From Nocardia brasiliensis ATCC 700358 (lineage in GTDB: Bacteria; Actinomycetota; Actinomycetes; Mycobacteriales; Mycobacteriaceae), in contig NC_018681.1 of the NCBI RefSeq assembly GCF_000250675.2, positions 4,526,001-4,590,000 on the forward strand: a stretch of DNA of 64,000 nucleotides. Reading direction: 5' to 3'. The notes under the pieces are model-generated. The model searched no databases and was not told the DNA's origin. It was given only the letters and a program-made list of their open reading frames with translations. Within the stretch, counting starts at the first letter, position 1; every line of letters starts with the position of its first letter. Shown here one piece after another: positions 9,176 to 20,300 of the stretch. A program made the position numbers and the translations under genes.

Positions 9176-9391
9176 AAGCGAGTAACTTACAGAATAAGTC
9201 CGCGCAGAGCATGACCCGAACTGTCGGGGGCCGGTACCGGCGTGAATCGCCGCTGGTAACAGCAATTTTTCGGGCGACATGCCGGGGCGTGGATCGGCGC
9301 TCGGACGGGGTCGATTCGGCCCGCGCGGCCCGGCTGAAACGGGTACCAGCAGCACCTGGATACGGTTAACCGCATAGGGCACGATCGAACG
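9176..9391. promoter_or_regulatory. Divergent promoter region with two perfect palindromes
   Basis: This region holds a 12-bp perfect palindrome GCCGGTACCGGC at 9230-9241 and a 10-bp perfect palindrome CGGTTAACCG at 9363-9372. The second lies about 20 bp before the regulator's ATG, where an autoregulatory operator is usual. Assignment to the neighbouring XRE protein is inference. Confidence 0.45.
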
Positions 9392-10300
9392 ATGACCGAT
9401 GTGCTGGACGTTCGGGCGGTGCGCAAAGCACGCCGCGCGGAGCTGGGAACCTTCCTGAAATCGCGCCGGGCCAAGATCTCGCCCGACGACGTCGGGCTGC
9501 CCCCGGGGCCGCGGCGCCGCACGCCCGGCCTGCGCCGCGAGGAAGTGGCGCAGCTGTCCGGCATCGGGGTCACCTGGTACACCTGGCTCGAACAAGGCAG
9601 GCAGATCAACGTCAGCGTGCAGGTGCTGGACGCGGTCGCACGCACGCTGGCCCTCGACGACGCCGAGCGGGCGCACCTGTACCGGCTGGCCGAAGTGCCG
9701 ACGGTGCCGAACGCGCACACGAACAGCGCACTGCCCGAGGAGATGCAGACCATCCTCGACCATCTTGTGCCGCTGCCCGCCGCACTGCTCAGCGCGCGCT
9801 ACGACATGCTGGCCTACAACGCCGCCTACGAGGCGCTGTGCCCCGGTTTCCTGGTGGGGGAGCGCAATGTCGCGCGCCTCGTGTTCATGACGCCGCAGTG
9901 CTGCAACACCTACCGGCACAGCTGGGACGACCTGCGCCGCATGGTCGCCTACCTGCGCGGGGCGTACGCGAAGAACCTCGACGATCCGAGCTGGCAGCAG
10001 TTCATCGAGGAAATGTGCACCGAGAGTGCCGATTTCGCGACCCTGTGGGCGCGCAACGACGTCGCGGTGCCGAACAAGCGGATCAAACAGATCCGCCATC
10101 TCGCCGTCGGCGATCTGGAAATGTTCGTCACCAGCATGTCGCTGCCCGCCGTGCAGGGCGCATGGGTGCAGATCTACACACCGACCGACGAAACCCAGTG
10201 GGCGCAACTGCATGCGCTGCTCGCGATGAGCAAGGAGGAACAGCAGCGGCCGTGGATCGAGCACCGCGAGCGCTACCACGCCCCCGCCGCGGCCGGCTGA
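9392..10300 (+). CDS. XRE-family regulator with MmyB-like C-terminal domain
   Basis: This 302-residue predicted DNA-binding regulator has an N-terminal helix-turn-helix of Cro/C1 type at about residues 12-90. Its core reads RRTPGLRREEVAQLSGIGVT followed by WYTWLEQGR, the hallmark of the MmyB-like actinobacterial group. The C-terminal half (about 105-290) matches the ligand-binding-like MmyB domain seen in methylenomycin-type regulators (ARYDMLAYNAAYEALCPG). The length is normal. It starts at an ATG 20 bp after a perfect palindrome and is divergent from the glycosyltransferase gene, which it may control together with itself. Its ligand is unknown. Confidence 0.9.
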   Translation: MTDVLDVRAVRKARRAELGTFLKSRRAKISPDDVGLPPGPRRRTPGLRREEVAQLSGIGVTWYTWLEQGRQINVSVQVLDAVARTLALDDAERAHLYRLAEVPTVPNAHTNSALPEEMQTILDHLVPLPAALLSARYDMLAYNAAYEALCPGFLVGERNVARLVFMTPQCCNTYRHSWDDLRRMVAYLRGAYAKNLDDPSWQQFIEEMCTESADFATLWARNDVAVPNKRIKQIRHLAVGDLEMFVTSMSLPAVQGAWVQIYTPTDETQWAQLHALLAMSKEEQQRPWIEHRERYHAPAAAG

Positions 10301-10314
10301 GTTTCGGGTCGGTA

Positions 10315-10488
10315 CTACGGTAATCCGCCCGTATCGCCGTCCCGCGGCTCCTCCGAGATGCGGAGCTGAGCGAGGTCGGCCTCGAGTTCGGCCCCGGAAT
10401 CGGTGCTGACCGGCCGTGTTTCGGCGGTGAACCGGACATTTCTCGCCGTCCGGATACACGCCGGTGATGCGGATGTCGTACCAACCCG
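10315..10488 (-). pseudogene. Frame-shifted C-terminal extension or relic of the 263-residue gene
   Basis: Just past the TGA of the 263-residue gene, another minus-strand frame reads TGWYDIRITGVYPDGE. A second shift then returns to the original frame (NVRFTAETRP) and runs to a TAG at 10315-10317. The ITG(V/I)YPDG motif also occurs in the giant protein near 14600 and, in a diverged form, near 26800. Two compensating single-base changes, in the CTTTGACGGG run and in GAGAAATG, would join it to the upstream gene. Either the gene is truncated in this strain or the sequence has two errors here. Confidence 0.45.
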
Positions 10489-11280
10489 TCAAAGCGAGTC
10501 GTCGGCGGCTCCCGCGGCCAGGCGTTGCAGTTCGGCGAGGGCGTGTGCCTGACGCTCGGTGTCGCTGGCCTCGACGACCCCCGAGAGCCGATCGGCGGGG
10601 AAATCGCGGCAGCGGGCCAGTGCGGTCGTGGCGGGTTGCCCGGCGAGATAGGCGTCGCTGAAACGCGATTGCCACAGTCCGGCAGCGATCTGTCCGGTCC
10701 GCCCCGCGTCGGCTCGTGGCAGGTAGCCGCCGGCCTCTCCGGTGGCGGCGGCCCACAGATAGCCGACCACGGCGGCGTCGATCCGGACCGGGAGATAGCG
10801 GATGGGGGCATCGGTGTCGTCGGCATACGTCCGCAACGGAACACTGTGCAACGGTCCCCACCCGTCCCGCCGGTCCGCCGGGGTGCCGTCGGGATAGGCG
10901 CCGTCCTGGACGAGCGGTCCGTCACCGAGGGGTGGCCCGTCGGGGTTGAGCCGGTCCCACAGTTCGGCCAGATCCGATGCGCCGCCGTGCCTGACGCCGG
11001 GTGGAATCGCACCGGCGACCGCGTCTTCGGGTGCGCCGACCCACTCCTGGACCGCCTCCTGCGGTGTGCGGCCGCGCCGGGCCGCGTCTTCGAGCCGCCG
11101 TTCCCAGACGAGCAGACAGTCCAGATCGTCAGCGGCCGTGGCGAGATGGCGTTCGAAGCCCGCGGCGTAATGGTCGACCGAGGCCCACAGATAGCCGATC
11201 AGCATGCCCTGCCGATGCACGGGCAGGTAGGTGACGGCGCGGCGGGTCCAGCGACTGTAGGCGGTCGGGGTTCCGGTCAT
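10489..11280 (-). CDS. Unrecognised protein with two internal repeats; candidate immunity factor
   Basis: I do not recognise this 263-residue protein. It has two related halves: a segment YLPVHRQGMLIGYLWAS near residue 18 recurs as YLPVRIDAAVVGYLWAA near residue 146. It has no signal peptide or clear membrane segment and is acidic. I chose the ATG at 11280 because GGAG lies 5 nt upstream; the open frame continues to 11349 but begins there with an odd Arg/Cys-rich stretch. It lies 86 nt downstream of the giant effector gene on the same strand, the usual place for an immunity gene in polymorphic-toxin loci. That role is inferred only from position. Its C-terminus seems cut short by a frameshift, described at 10315-10488. 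Confidence 0.7.
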   Translation of the reverse strand: MTGTPTAYSRWTRRAVTYLPVHRQGMLIGYLWASVDHYAAGFERHLATAADDLDCLLVWERRLEDAARRGRTPQEAVQEWVGAPEDAVAGAIPPGVRHGGASDLAELWDRLNPDGPPLGDGPLVQDGAYPDGTPADRRDGWGPLHSVPLRTYADDTDAPIRYLPVRIDAAVVGYLWAAATGEAGGYLPRADAGRTGQIAAGLWQSRFSDAYLAGQPATTALARCRDFPADRLSGVVEASDTERQAHALAELQRLAAGAADDSL

Positions 11281-11366
11281 GCTTGCTCCGATGTAGCGAT
11301 AGCGGATTCCTTTGTCGGCGCAGGGCCTCCGGGATACGAGGCAGGACATAGTCGGGTCGGGGCTGG

Positions 11367-14300
11367 CTACGCGCTGCCACCACGATGCGCGCTACTGCCG
11401 TCGAAACGTCCGTCAGTCGACGACCGGCTACGCGAGACCCGGTACGCCTCGACGGCAGCAGGCCACCGCGCAGCGATTTCCAAGAACCTGTCGGCCGGCC
11501 ACCCGGCGGCGACGAACTCCGTGGCTCCGGAAGGCACGTCGATCTTGTTCAGTATATCGAAAATGGCGTTGTTCACCGCCGACCTGGAAAGGCTCCCGAG
11601 GCCCTTGTTCGCTAGATGGGCGCTGATATTCTCATATCCGACATTAAAGTGATTATTGCGATTCTCGTAAAGGTACTCGAAAATCTCCTTCGCGAGATTC
11701 GGGCGGGCCCGCCCCATCCGATTCGACCACTGTGCGGGACCACCAGACGTCATGAACTCGGCGATAGCGACCCGGTCGAGCCGCCCCTGACCCCGCAGCC
11801 GATACGCCAACGCGGCGAGTGTAGCCCTCGGGTCCGGATTATCGCGTACAGGATCCTTGACCCAGTGGGACCTGGGGATCCCAGCTCTCGCCAGTAGCTC
11901 GAAGACAGCTATGGCGACCATATCCGAGGATATGCTCCCGAGGACCTCGCCGTCCACTTCTGCGCCAGTCAGGGCGATGGCAACTTCTTTATAATATTCT
12001 TTATTCGGCGTCGCAATGTTCGGGTGGTCCCGAAAATGTGCGAACACTGCCCGCTCCAGGCGCCTCGCACGCAGAGGTAGGATATCCAGCCTGCCTTGAT
12101 CGATGTAACCCGGATAATTCCTGGCGAAAATTTCTATCTGCATTCCTTTGCTTGTACCCCTTACGAGCCGAAACTCGACTCGCGCGGATGCGTACGCGGC
12201 CTGCACGCAGGCGTCCACCTGTGTCTTTCTCAGATCGGGAAATCCGCTTTCCTTGAGGTGATCCAGTATGTCCTGATTCGTGTAACCCCGGATGATGCAG
12301 TGGGCTACCCAGCTTTCCAGATCGGCGCGAGTGCCGGCAGGCGGCGCGTCGGTGTGGTCCCCACCGAGTGGCGCCCCGCTGTGGGCAAAGGACCCAGCCG
12401 TGTCGTACTCCTCGGCGGACGCCCCTGTTGCGGCTGCGGTCAGCGGAGTCGGGTGATGGATCTCGATTCGCGTGGGCGGAACCTCCGACAGGTACCCGAT
12501 CAAATATTCCGCAGCGTTTTGAATGTCGCCCTCGAACGTTTGCACCCATTGCCCCGAATTACCGCCGTCCCCATAATTCGCGGTGACCAAGCCGTTCCCA
12601 GTAACAGTGAGCAGCAGAGTTCCGGCATCGTCGGTGATATGAACGAGAGTGCCGGGCGAATATATACCGAATTCAGCGTCGAATCGGAAATTATTCGGAA
12701 ACTCCGCAGGGCTGCCGTGGAATACTTCGACGTGCGGCCCGCTTTGCCCGTCCGACTCCGGATAACTGCCCGATTCGAGGCCCGCCGAGTAACCCATACC
12801 GTCCTCGGTAGGTGGCGCACCGATCAGCGCCTCGTTGAGGACGCGCACACCGTCGTTCGAGAAACGCGCCAGAGTTCGCACAAGCCCGTCATCGTTGTAC
12901 ACGATCGCAAGCAGCGAACGACTACGCGCGATGGGATGGTCCGCCAAAGCGTGGTCGCCGGTCTTCGGATCATGCACCCATAGCTCTTCGTCCTGCTTGT
13001 AGAGCACCACGGCATGCGCACCGATGCGGCGAGCAGCCGGATCGCCATGGACATCGACGACAAGACTCAAAGCGCGAGGTCCGAGAATACGAAGTTCGGC
13101 TACCACGCCCGCCAGCGAGCCGACCGGTTGCAACGGTGCGGCAGCGGCGTCTACAAAATCCTCACCACGCATACCGGACAACCCGACACTCACCTCTGAC
13201 GGCCGAATCGGTGTGTCGGGATTCTTGTTCGCGGCGTACCGGAGAGCCAATGGCCCACAGTTTCCGCGAGCATTCGACGTGCCGGACTCCGAGACATACG
13301 CTGCAGACCCGTCCTCAACAGCGGCACCACGCTCCCGCTCCATCGGCGGTGCCGCGGATTCGTCCGGCGCAGCGGCGAATACGTGGTCGATGTAGTCGGC
13401 TTCGTCCGGCAGCCCGGTATGAAGATCCGCGACCAAGTCCTTGCCCGGATACGCGGCGCGCACCGCCGCCACCGTGCGCGGGTCCAACCGTGCGACCATA
13501 GCCAGCGCGGCCTGTGGGGACGGAGCGTGCCACACCGCCGCGGCGTAGGCACCGACTTCCGACGGGTCCTCGATACGCAGCAACGCCGGTGTGTCAGTGA
13601 GCAACTCGACGTCCGGCTCCCCGCCCGACGGCCGCTCGACCGGCCGCGCCTGCGCCGCGGTCAAGCGCTGTTGTTCGCCGGGTTCCACCACGGCTTTCAG
13701 GACGGTGACGGTGGGGTCGGACTGATCCACCTCGATGATTCGGTAGCGCGTGTTGCGCGCCAACACGAGTTCGTTCTGGTGTGGGTAATCACCATCTTTG
13801 CCGATGTAGATCCCGCGTGTTCCGGGCGGCACGATCAATTCCAGCCGGAATTTGATGACACGACTCTTGTGTACCGTTTCCGCGGTTATCGACGTGGACA
13901 GCAGGGCGGGCTCCACTTGGGACCCGCCGGGCAGGAGGGTGAGATCCTGCCTGTCGCCGAGCGGGGTGCCGTCTTGGGTGAGCAGGAAGTCGATGTCCTC
14001 GAGCGCGCGCAGCACACGAATCGGCTGTGTCAGCGGCAGCGGCCGGTCGGTCGCGAGGTCCAGCAGGGCGATATGATCCCGAATGGCTTTGGGGCTCCAG
14101 GGAACTTGGAAATATTCCTGGTAGTACTCGTTGAACTCGCGGTACTGGTCGGCGTCGGCGCGGATCTCATCCCAGCGCGCCGCGGCGCGTGGATCGGCGA
14201 GGATCTCGTCGAGCATCAGCAGTTCCCGCGATTCGGCCTCGGTGCGGTCGGATGCGCTGCGCAGCGCGTTACGGCGGGCCCGCAGCAGGACGACATTCAG

Positions 14301-17300
14301 GTTCGGCCGGTGGGTCGGGTTCACGCATTCTTCGATTTCGGCATGGTGCCGCAATCGGTTGAACTGTTCGATGAGCTCGTCGTCCGAGAAATGCCGCAGA
14401 ATGTCGTTGGTGTGCTGGGATTCCTCGTACGCGCGCAGCGCGACCTGCTGCTCGCGCGGCAGGTCGTCCCAGCGGCGCAGTTGGTGGGAGCCGAAGTTGG
14501 CGCCGGCCTCGTCGGTGTCGAATATGCGTACGCCGTTTTCGTCGATACGGCCTTGGTTCTCCGTATCCGGCCCCACCTCGGCCTGCACCCGGAAGCCGGC
14601 ACCGTCCGGGTAAATGCCGGTGATGTGCAGCGGCGAGTCGTGCGGCAGCAGCATCTTCGGATGGGTGGCGTCGCCGAACAGCATGATCTGCGGCTGCCCG
14701 GCGACGGCGGAGAACAATGTCTGTGCATCATCGGAATCGGAGAAAAGCAGGCCGCGGGCCCCGGGGCGCACGGTCAGCTCGAGCCGGTGCCGAGTCTGTT
14801 GTGGGGGCGCCGAATCCGCGAGAGCGCCGACGGTGAGGGCTGGCCGCCGGACCGTGGTACCGATCGCTGCGGAATGAAGAAGTGGATCCGACGGCAGGAG
14901 ATCGAGAGTATCCAGATCGTGCACTATGTACAACTGCTTCGTGATCGATAGTGGTTTGTCTATCAACGCACTCACCATCTGGGCACGTCGCCGGAACGCG
15001 TCGAGATCGAATGGCCGCCCGAACCGGTCGTGGAAGTGCGCGTCCAGTTCGGCGCGAAGGCCCTCGGCGTTCAGATCTTCCAGCTGTTCCGCCGCCACGC
15101 CTCGCTCGGCCAGAACCCGTTGCACCACATCATATTCCGCAACGTGCGTACGCACCGCATCCTGCTGCTCGACCGGTAGTTCCTCCCATTCACGCAACTG
15201 GCTGCCGATAGGCTGGTGAGGCACCATCGCGAAATCCATCGGTCCGCGGGGGCTGCCCGCAGCGGGGGCCGAGGTGGTGTGGAGATCTGGAGCACCGATC
15301 CCTGGTTGGGGTGCTGCGGCACCGAATGGCGCGCCGATCAGAGCGTCACCGAGAACGAGGGCACCGTCGTCGGGATGACCCGCGATGGGCTGCGGGCCGC
15401 TGCCCGGGCCGTACACGATCACGAGCCATGCCCGAGCCTCGGCGAAGACATGCTGTTCCAAAGGTTGATCGATCCGAGTTTCTGGATCGTAAACCCACAG
15501 CGCCCCGCCGCGATTGTGCATCACGATGACATGGGCACCGAATCCCCGCGCATCGACACCGAAATGCGCACCCACCACAAGACTCAACGAACCAGGACCG
15601 AGCATACGAAGCCGGCCGACGGCCGGAACGAGAGTACTGAACGGTTGCAGTCGCGCACCGGCACCGAACTCGAACTGGGGGCCAGTCATACCGGACAACC
15701 CGACCGACACCCCCGGTGACCGAATCCCAGCAGCGGGATTCAACCCGGCGGCATACTCGAGGGCCCGCACTCCGCAACCCCCTGGCGACGGCCGGATCGG
15801 ACCACCGACACCGGAACCCGAACCAGAGACCACCGGACCGACCGGCCGCGAGCCCGCAATACCACCGGGATGAACGCTACTGCCGTCGATATTCCGTCCG
15901 CCAACCACGCGCGCCGGACGCGGCCCAGGCGGTGCCCGCCATTGCCGAGCCCCACCGGCCCTGCGGAACGCGGCGACCGTCTCGGCATCGATCCGCCCCC
16001 CGAGACTGTGCGCGAGCGCCACGACAGTCTCCCTCAGGTTATGCCGCCCACGACTGTCGCGCTTCCACTCACTCCGGAAAATCCCAGCCCTGGTCAGTAT
16101 CGACCTGCCCGCGGTCTTCGCCGTGTCTTTGGATACCCGGGCGAGCGTTTTACCGTCTATGCGTTGACCCTCGACAGCTGTGCCGACCTCATCAAAGAAA
16201 TCCACGCTGGATGCATCGTCGTCCGAATGGTCGTAAATGTATTTGAATACGGCCTTTTCCAGTGGACTCAACCGCAGCGGAAGCGCGTCGAGCGTTTCTT
16301 GATCGATCTGCCCCCCGAAACTCGCCATGAGCGCTTCGAGTACCGTTCCCGGATCACGGGCAACACTTGCCGTGCGCTCGATTCCCGCCGAAGCGTAGGA
16401 AGAATTAACGAGGAAGCTGACTTCCGCGATGTTCAGATCGGGAAATCCGTTGCGATTGAGATGTTCCAGAATATCCCAATCTGTATAGCCTTTGGCGATA
16501 CCATGAATGATCCAGTATTCCTTGTCGGCAGCGACGTGACGCCTTCCGACGTCACTGTTCGGTGGCTGCTGCGGATCCCGGCCGCGATCACCGGGATTCG
16601 ATTCGCGGTACGGCTGCGAAGATCCATCGCCTGGCACGGGTGCTGGTATGAAGTGCCCGGGTGCCGAGGTGTATTCCGATGGCACACCGCCAGGACCGAA
16701 CCGTGTGGGTCTCCCCGCCGGGGGTGACGCAGCGTGCCCGTCCGTCGGGGCCGGGGCGGCATCCTTTGTGCTGGTGGGTTTTTCGGCCCCGAAGAGGCCG
16801 TAGGCGGCGGGGCCGCCTATTGCGAGAGTGTCGAATTTCGGTATGTGTATGAGATCGACTGCGATGATGCCGTAGTCGGGAATCGTGCCATCGGGCGGAT
16901 CCTTGCGGTTCCAGTCATACTGCCAACTGGTGCTGCCCGCGGGTTTGCGCATCTTGATGCCGGCCTTGGAAGTCCAGCGCTGCTCGCCGTCCGCGTCGCG
17001 CCAGTATCTGCCGGAGTCTTTGGAGAACCGCTCCTGGCCGCCGTCCTGATCCTCGCGGACGCGGGTGCCGTCGGAGCGGGTGGTGTAGCGGGATCCGGTC
17101 GGGGGCAAACGGTACTCGACACCCGACACAGGGGTGGGGTAGTCACCGTTGTATCCCCAGGGATTGCTGAGCAAGAGCCCGGTCGGTATGCCGTGCTCGT
17201 CGCGCAGGACGTCCAGGACCCCGTATGCGTGACCGCCCTCCAGACCCGGTACAGCCGTCGCGTTTTCGCGGCCCTGCCCGAAATGGGAGGTGCCGATGGT

Positions 17301-20300
17301 GACCACACCGCGCCGCAGCGCCCAGGCGATGCGGGCGGCGATGGTTTCAGCGACGAATCTGTAGCGGGCGGGAAGCAGCCTGCGTTCGGCCGGTCCGCCA
17401 TATATCGCGGTGAAATAGCTTGCCAGAGCCGTTTTCTCGGTTTCCCACCGACCGGGGAACCGACTGTCGAGATAACGGCGGAAACCCGCGGGCGACCGCA
17501 GATCCTCGGTGCGTTCGAACTGGTCCCACGCCGCCGCGCGTGCGGCGTCACTGCGGGCACGGACGTCCGGATCGTCGGCTGGGTTGTCGGGATGAGCCGC
17601 CATGATCGTATTCCGCGCCTCATCGTGCACTGTCCGCCAAGCGGATTCGAGGTCATCGAGGACCTCGGCGGCGAGGGCGGTGAAGTCAGGGTCGCCACCG
17701 ATGATGCTCCCGAGCGTCTCCGAGTCGAGATGGACCGGGTAGAAGGCATCCGTCACAACGCGCGAGGGTTGCGCCAACGCGCCGTCGCCGGAACGGTAGT
17801 ACCGCTTGTCCAGGTAGGTGTGAACGTCCATCGCGCTCATGACCGAGGTGCGACTCGCGTAGTAACCGAGAATCCCGCCGAAGCATTGTGCGAACGCTTT
17901 TCCGATGATGGCGGGCCACAACGGTTGTCCGGGCACATGATAGACGTAGTGCCCGATGTCGGTGCCGGGCGTGACGTCGATGTCCTTGCTGACCAGTTCC
18001 CAATGGATGCGGCCGTTTATGCGGAGCCGCACATAGACAGTGCCGTCATCGTTGTCGTGCAGCATCTCTTCGATCAACTGCGGGTCACGCTGGGCGATCC
18101 GCTGTAGGGGCGCGATCAATGAGCAATAGCCGGCCTCTCCTTGCTGCGCGTCTTGGGGTTGCGGTCCATATGGTCCGAACAACTTCTCCGCGCTGCGGTC
18201 GGCGAGTTCCGGCGTCTCGGGCAGTACGTTGTGCGGCACTTCGGCCAGCCACCACATGAGCTTTTCCGGATTTCCGATAACCCGCGAACCATCCGACGTC
18301 GGAAAAACGATGAGGTCGTTTCCGCCGGCCACTGTGATGACCCCCTCGTCGCCGTGGCCGTCATTACCGAGTATGCGGATTTCGCCGGTGGTATCCCAGG
18401 CCACCGTGCCGCGGGTCGTAGCAGTGCCGGGCTGGTATTCGAAACCATGAGCCAGCGCCTCGGGAACCGTGACGTGCTTGCCGTCCGGCATGGTCAAGTC
18501 GTAGTAAGGAGCAGCCCCATCCGCGGCGACGACCAGATCCGCTTCCGCACGACCGGAAGCCGACAGCGTGACGACCTCGCCGTCACCGTTCACCAGGACG
18601 AGAGCGGCTTTGCCATCGGAATCGACAATGCGCTTGGTAGCGATCGGAAGCGGGATCGTCGGAAATTCATGCGTTTTGAGGTATTCCCGGTGTTCCGCAA
18701 GGGTCGGCGGTCGCAGATCGCCGGTGTCGAGTCGCGTGCGCGGCGTCAGGCCGTAGCGTTCGTACGGGTCCGACTGCAGCGAGGCCAGCAAATCGGCGCC
18801 GAAGTAGGTGTCGTCCCCCTCGGGCTCGAACGACGGCTTGGTGCGGGCGGTGCCGACCGTTCCCGAAGGGGCGCTGGGCGATCGGTCGCTTGGAAGCCGG
18901 CCTGGGCGGACGGCGGTGCGCGGTGAGTCGGGGGCATCGGCGGGCAACGCCACGTCCGGCTCCCAGCCCAGCAGTTGGGCGGCCGAGCCGTCGATGTCGC
19001 CGTGCCGCACGCCACCGGTGTGGGTGTGGGCGGGGTTCGGGATGCCCGGATGCGAGGTGGCTGGTGGGGTCGATGGTTCGACGTGTCCGCGCAGGACGAT
19101 GACGGAGGGAGTGAAGGGGTCTGTTCCGATTCCGGTGATTCTGTAGAACGTGTCACGCGCGAGGACGAGTTCGTTCTGTTCCCGCATTCTGCGGTCCGCG
19201 TCCGCACCGATGTAGACGCCGCGTGTCCCGGGCGGTACGACGAGTTCGAGGCGGAACTTTGTCTTGATCTTGTCGAACGACACTGTTTCGGCGGTCAGCG
19301 ATGTGGAGAGCAGGGCGGACTCCTGCTGAAGAATATTGAGTATAAGGCTGAGGTCTTCGCGGCCGTCGAGGGTGTTTCCGTGTCCGTCGATGGCCATGAA
19401 GTCGACACTCTCGAGGGAACGGATGACGAGGAACGGTTCGGTTGCCGGCAGTGGCTGGCTGGTCGCCAAGTCGAGAAGTTCGAGATACCGTCGGGCAAGG
19501 TCCCGCGTGGGCGAGACCTTGAAGAAACGTTCATAATCTTCAATGAAGTCTTTGTAGAGTTCTCCGTCTTGCCAGATCTGCTTCCAACGCTCGTCGGAGC
19601 GTTGGGCGCCAGGGTTGAATATGTCTTCCAGCGCGGCAAGTTTCCGAGTTTCTGAATCGTCAAGAGTTTCCCCGCTGCTCATTTTCTCGTTCAGGGATTC
19701 GCGCAGATTTTCCAGTGCACTGGCATCGGGTGCCTCAGCGAACCCCTCGGTGAGCATTTTACTGATACCGGCATGCTGCCGGAGCTGGTCGTATCTTTCG
19801 TCGAAGTTGCCGCCCGCAGTACGCAGTATCAGGTTGATGGCAAAAGTCTTCTGGTAATTCCGCAACGCGGTGTGCACTTCAGTCGACCACTCAGGCCACG
19901 TGCGTAGCACGCTGTGGCCGAAGTCGGCACCGTCCTGGTCGCTGGTGAACACCCGCACACCGTTGAATGGAAGCAGGGTATCGACCACCGAGAGATGCAC
20001 CGCCACCGCCGACGAATCAGTATCCGGCAAGGCGGCGGTGAGTTCTGCGGTGGCGAAAAGGCGAATGTGCGGTGCGCCGCGACGATATGTGGTGAACTCG
20101 GTGATCGCCGCACTCAGGCGCCCGGCAGAATCATCGGAGACCGCGGAGCCGTAGTCGAGCCAGACGACGCTCGCCGCGCCGGGAGTGGTGCGCACGGTGT
20201 CGGCGTGCAGTCCCGCGACCCGGCCCGCCATGTCGTACAGCGAATCTGGAGACGAGGAGGAATACGCGTACCAGTCCACCGTCGACGCGGAATCGATGGG

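Noticed and set aside
9176..10861. An upstream extension of the glycosyltransferase frame to 10861
   Set aside because: No stop codon occurs for chance reasons in GC-rich antisense DNA. The extension crosses the XRE gene antisense and lacks membrane-protein composition.
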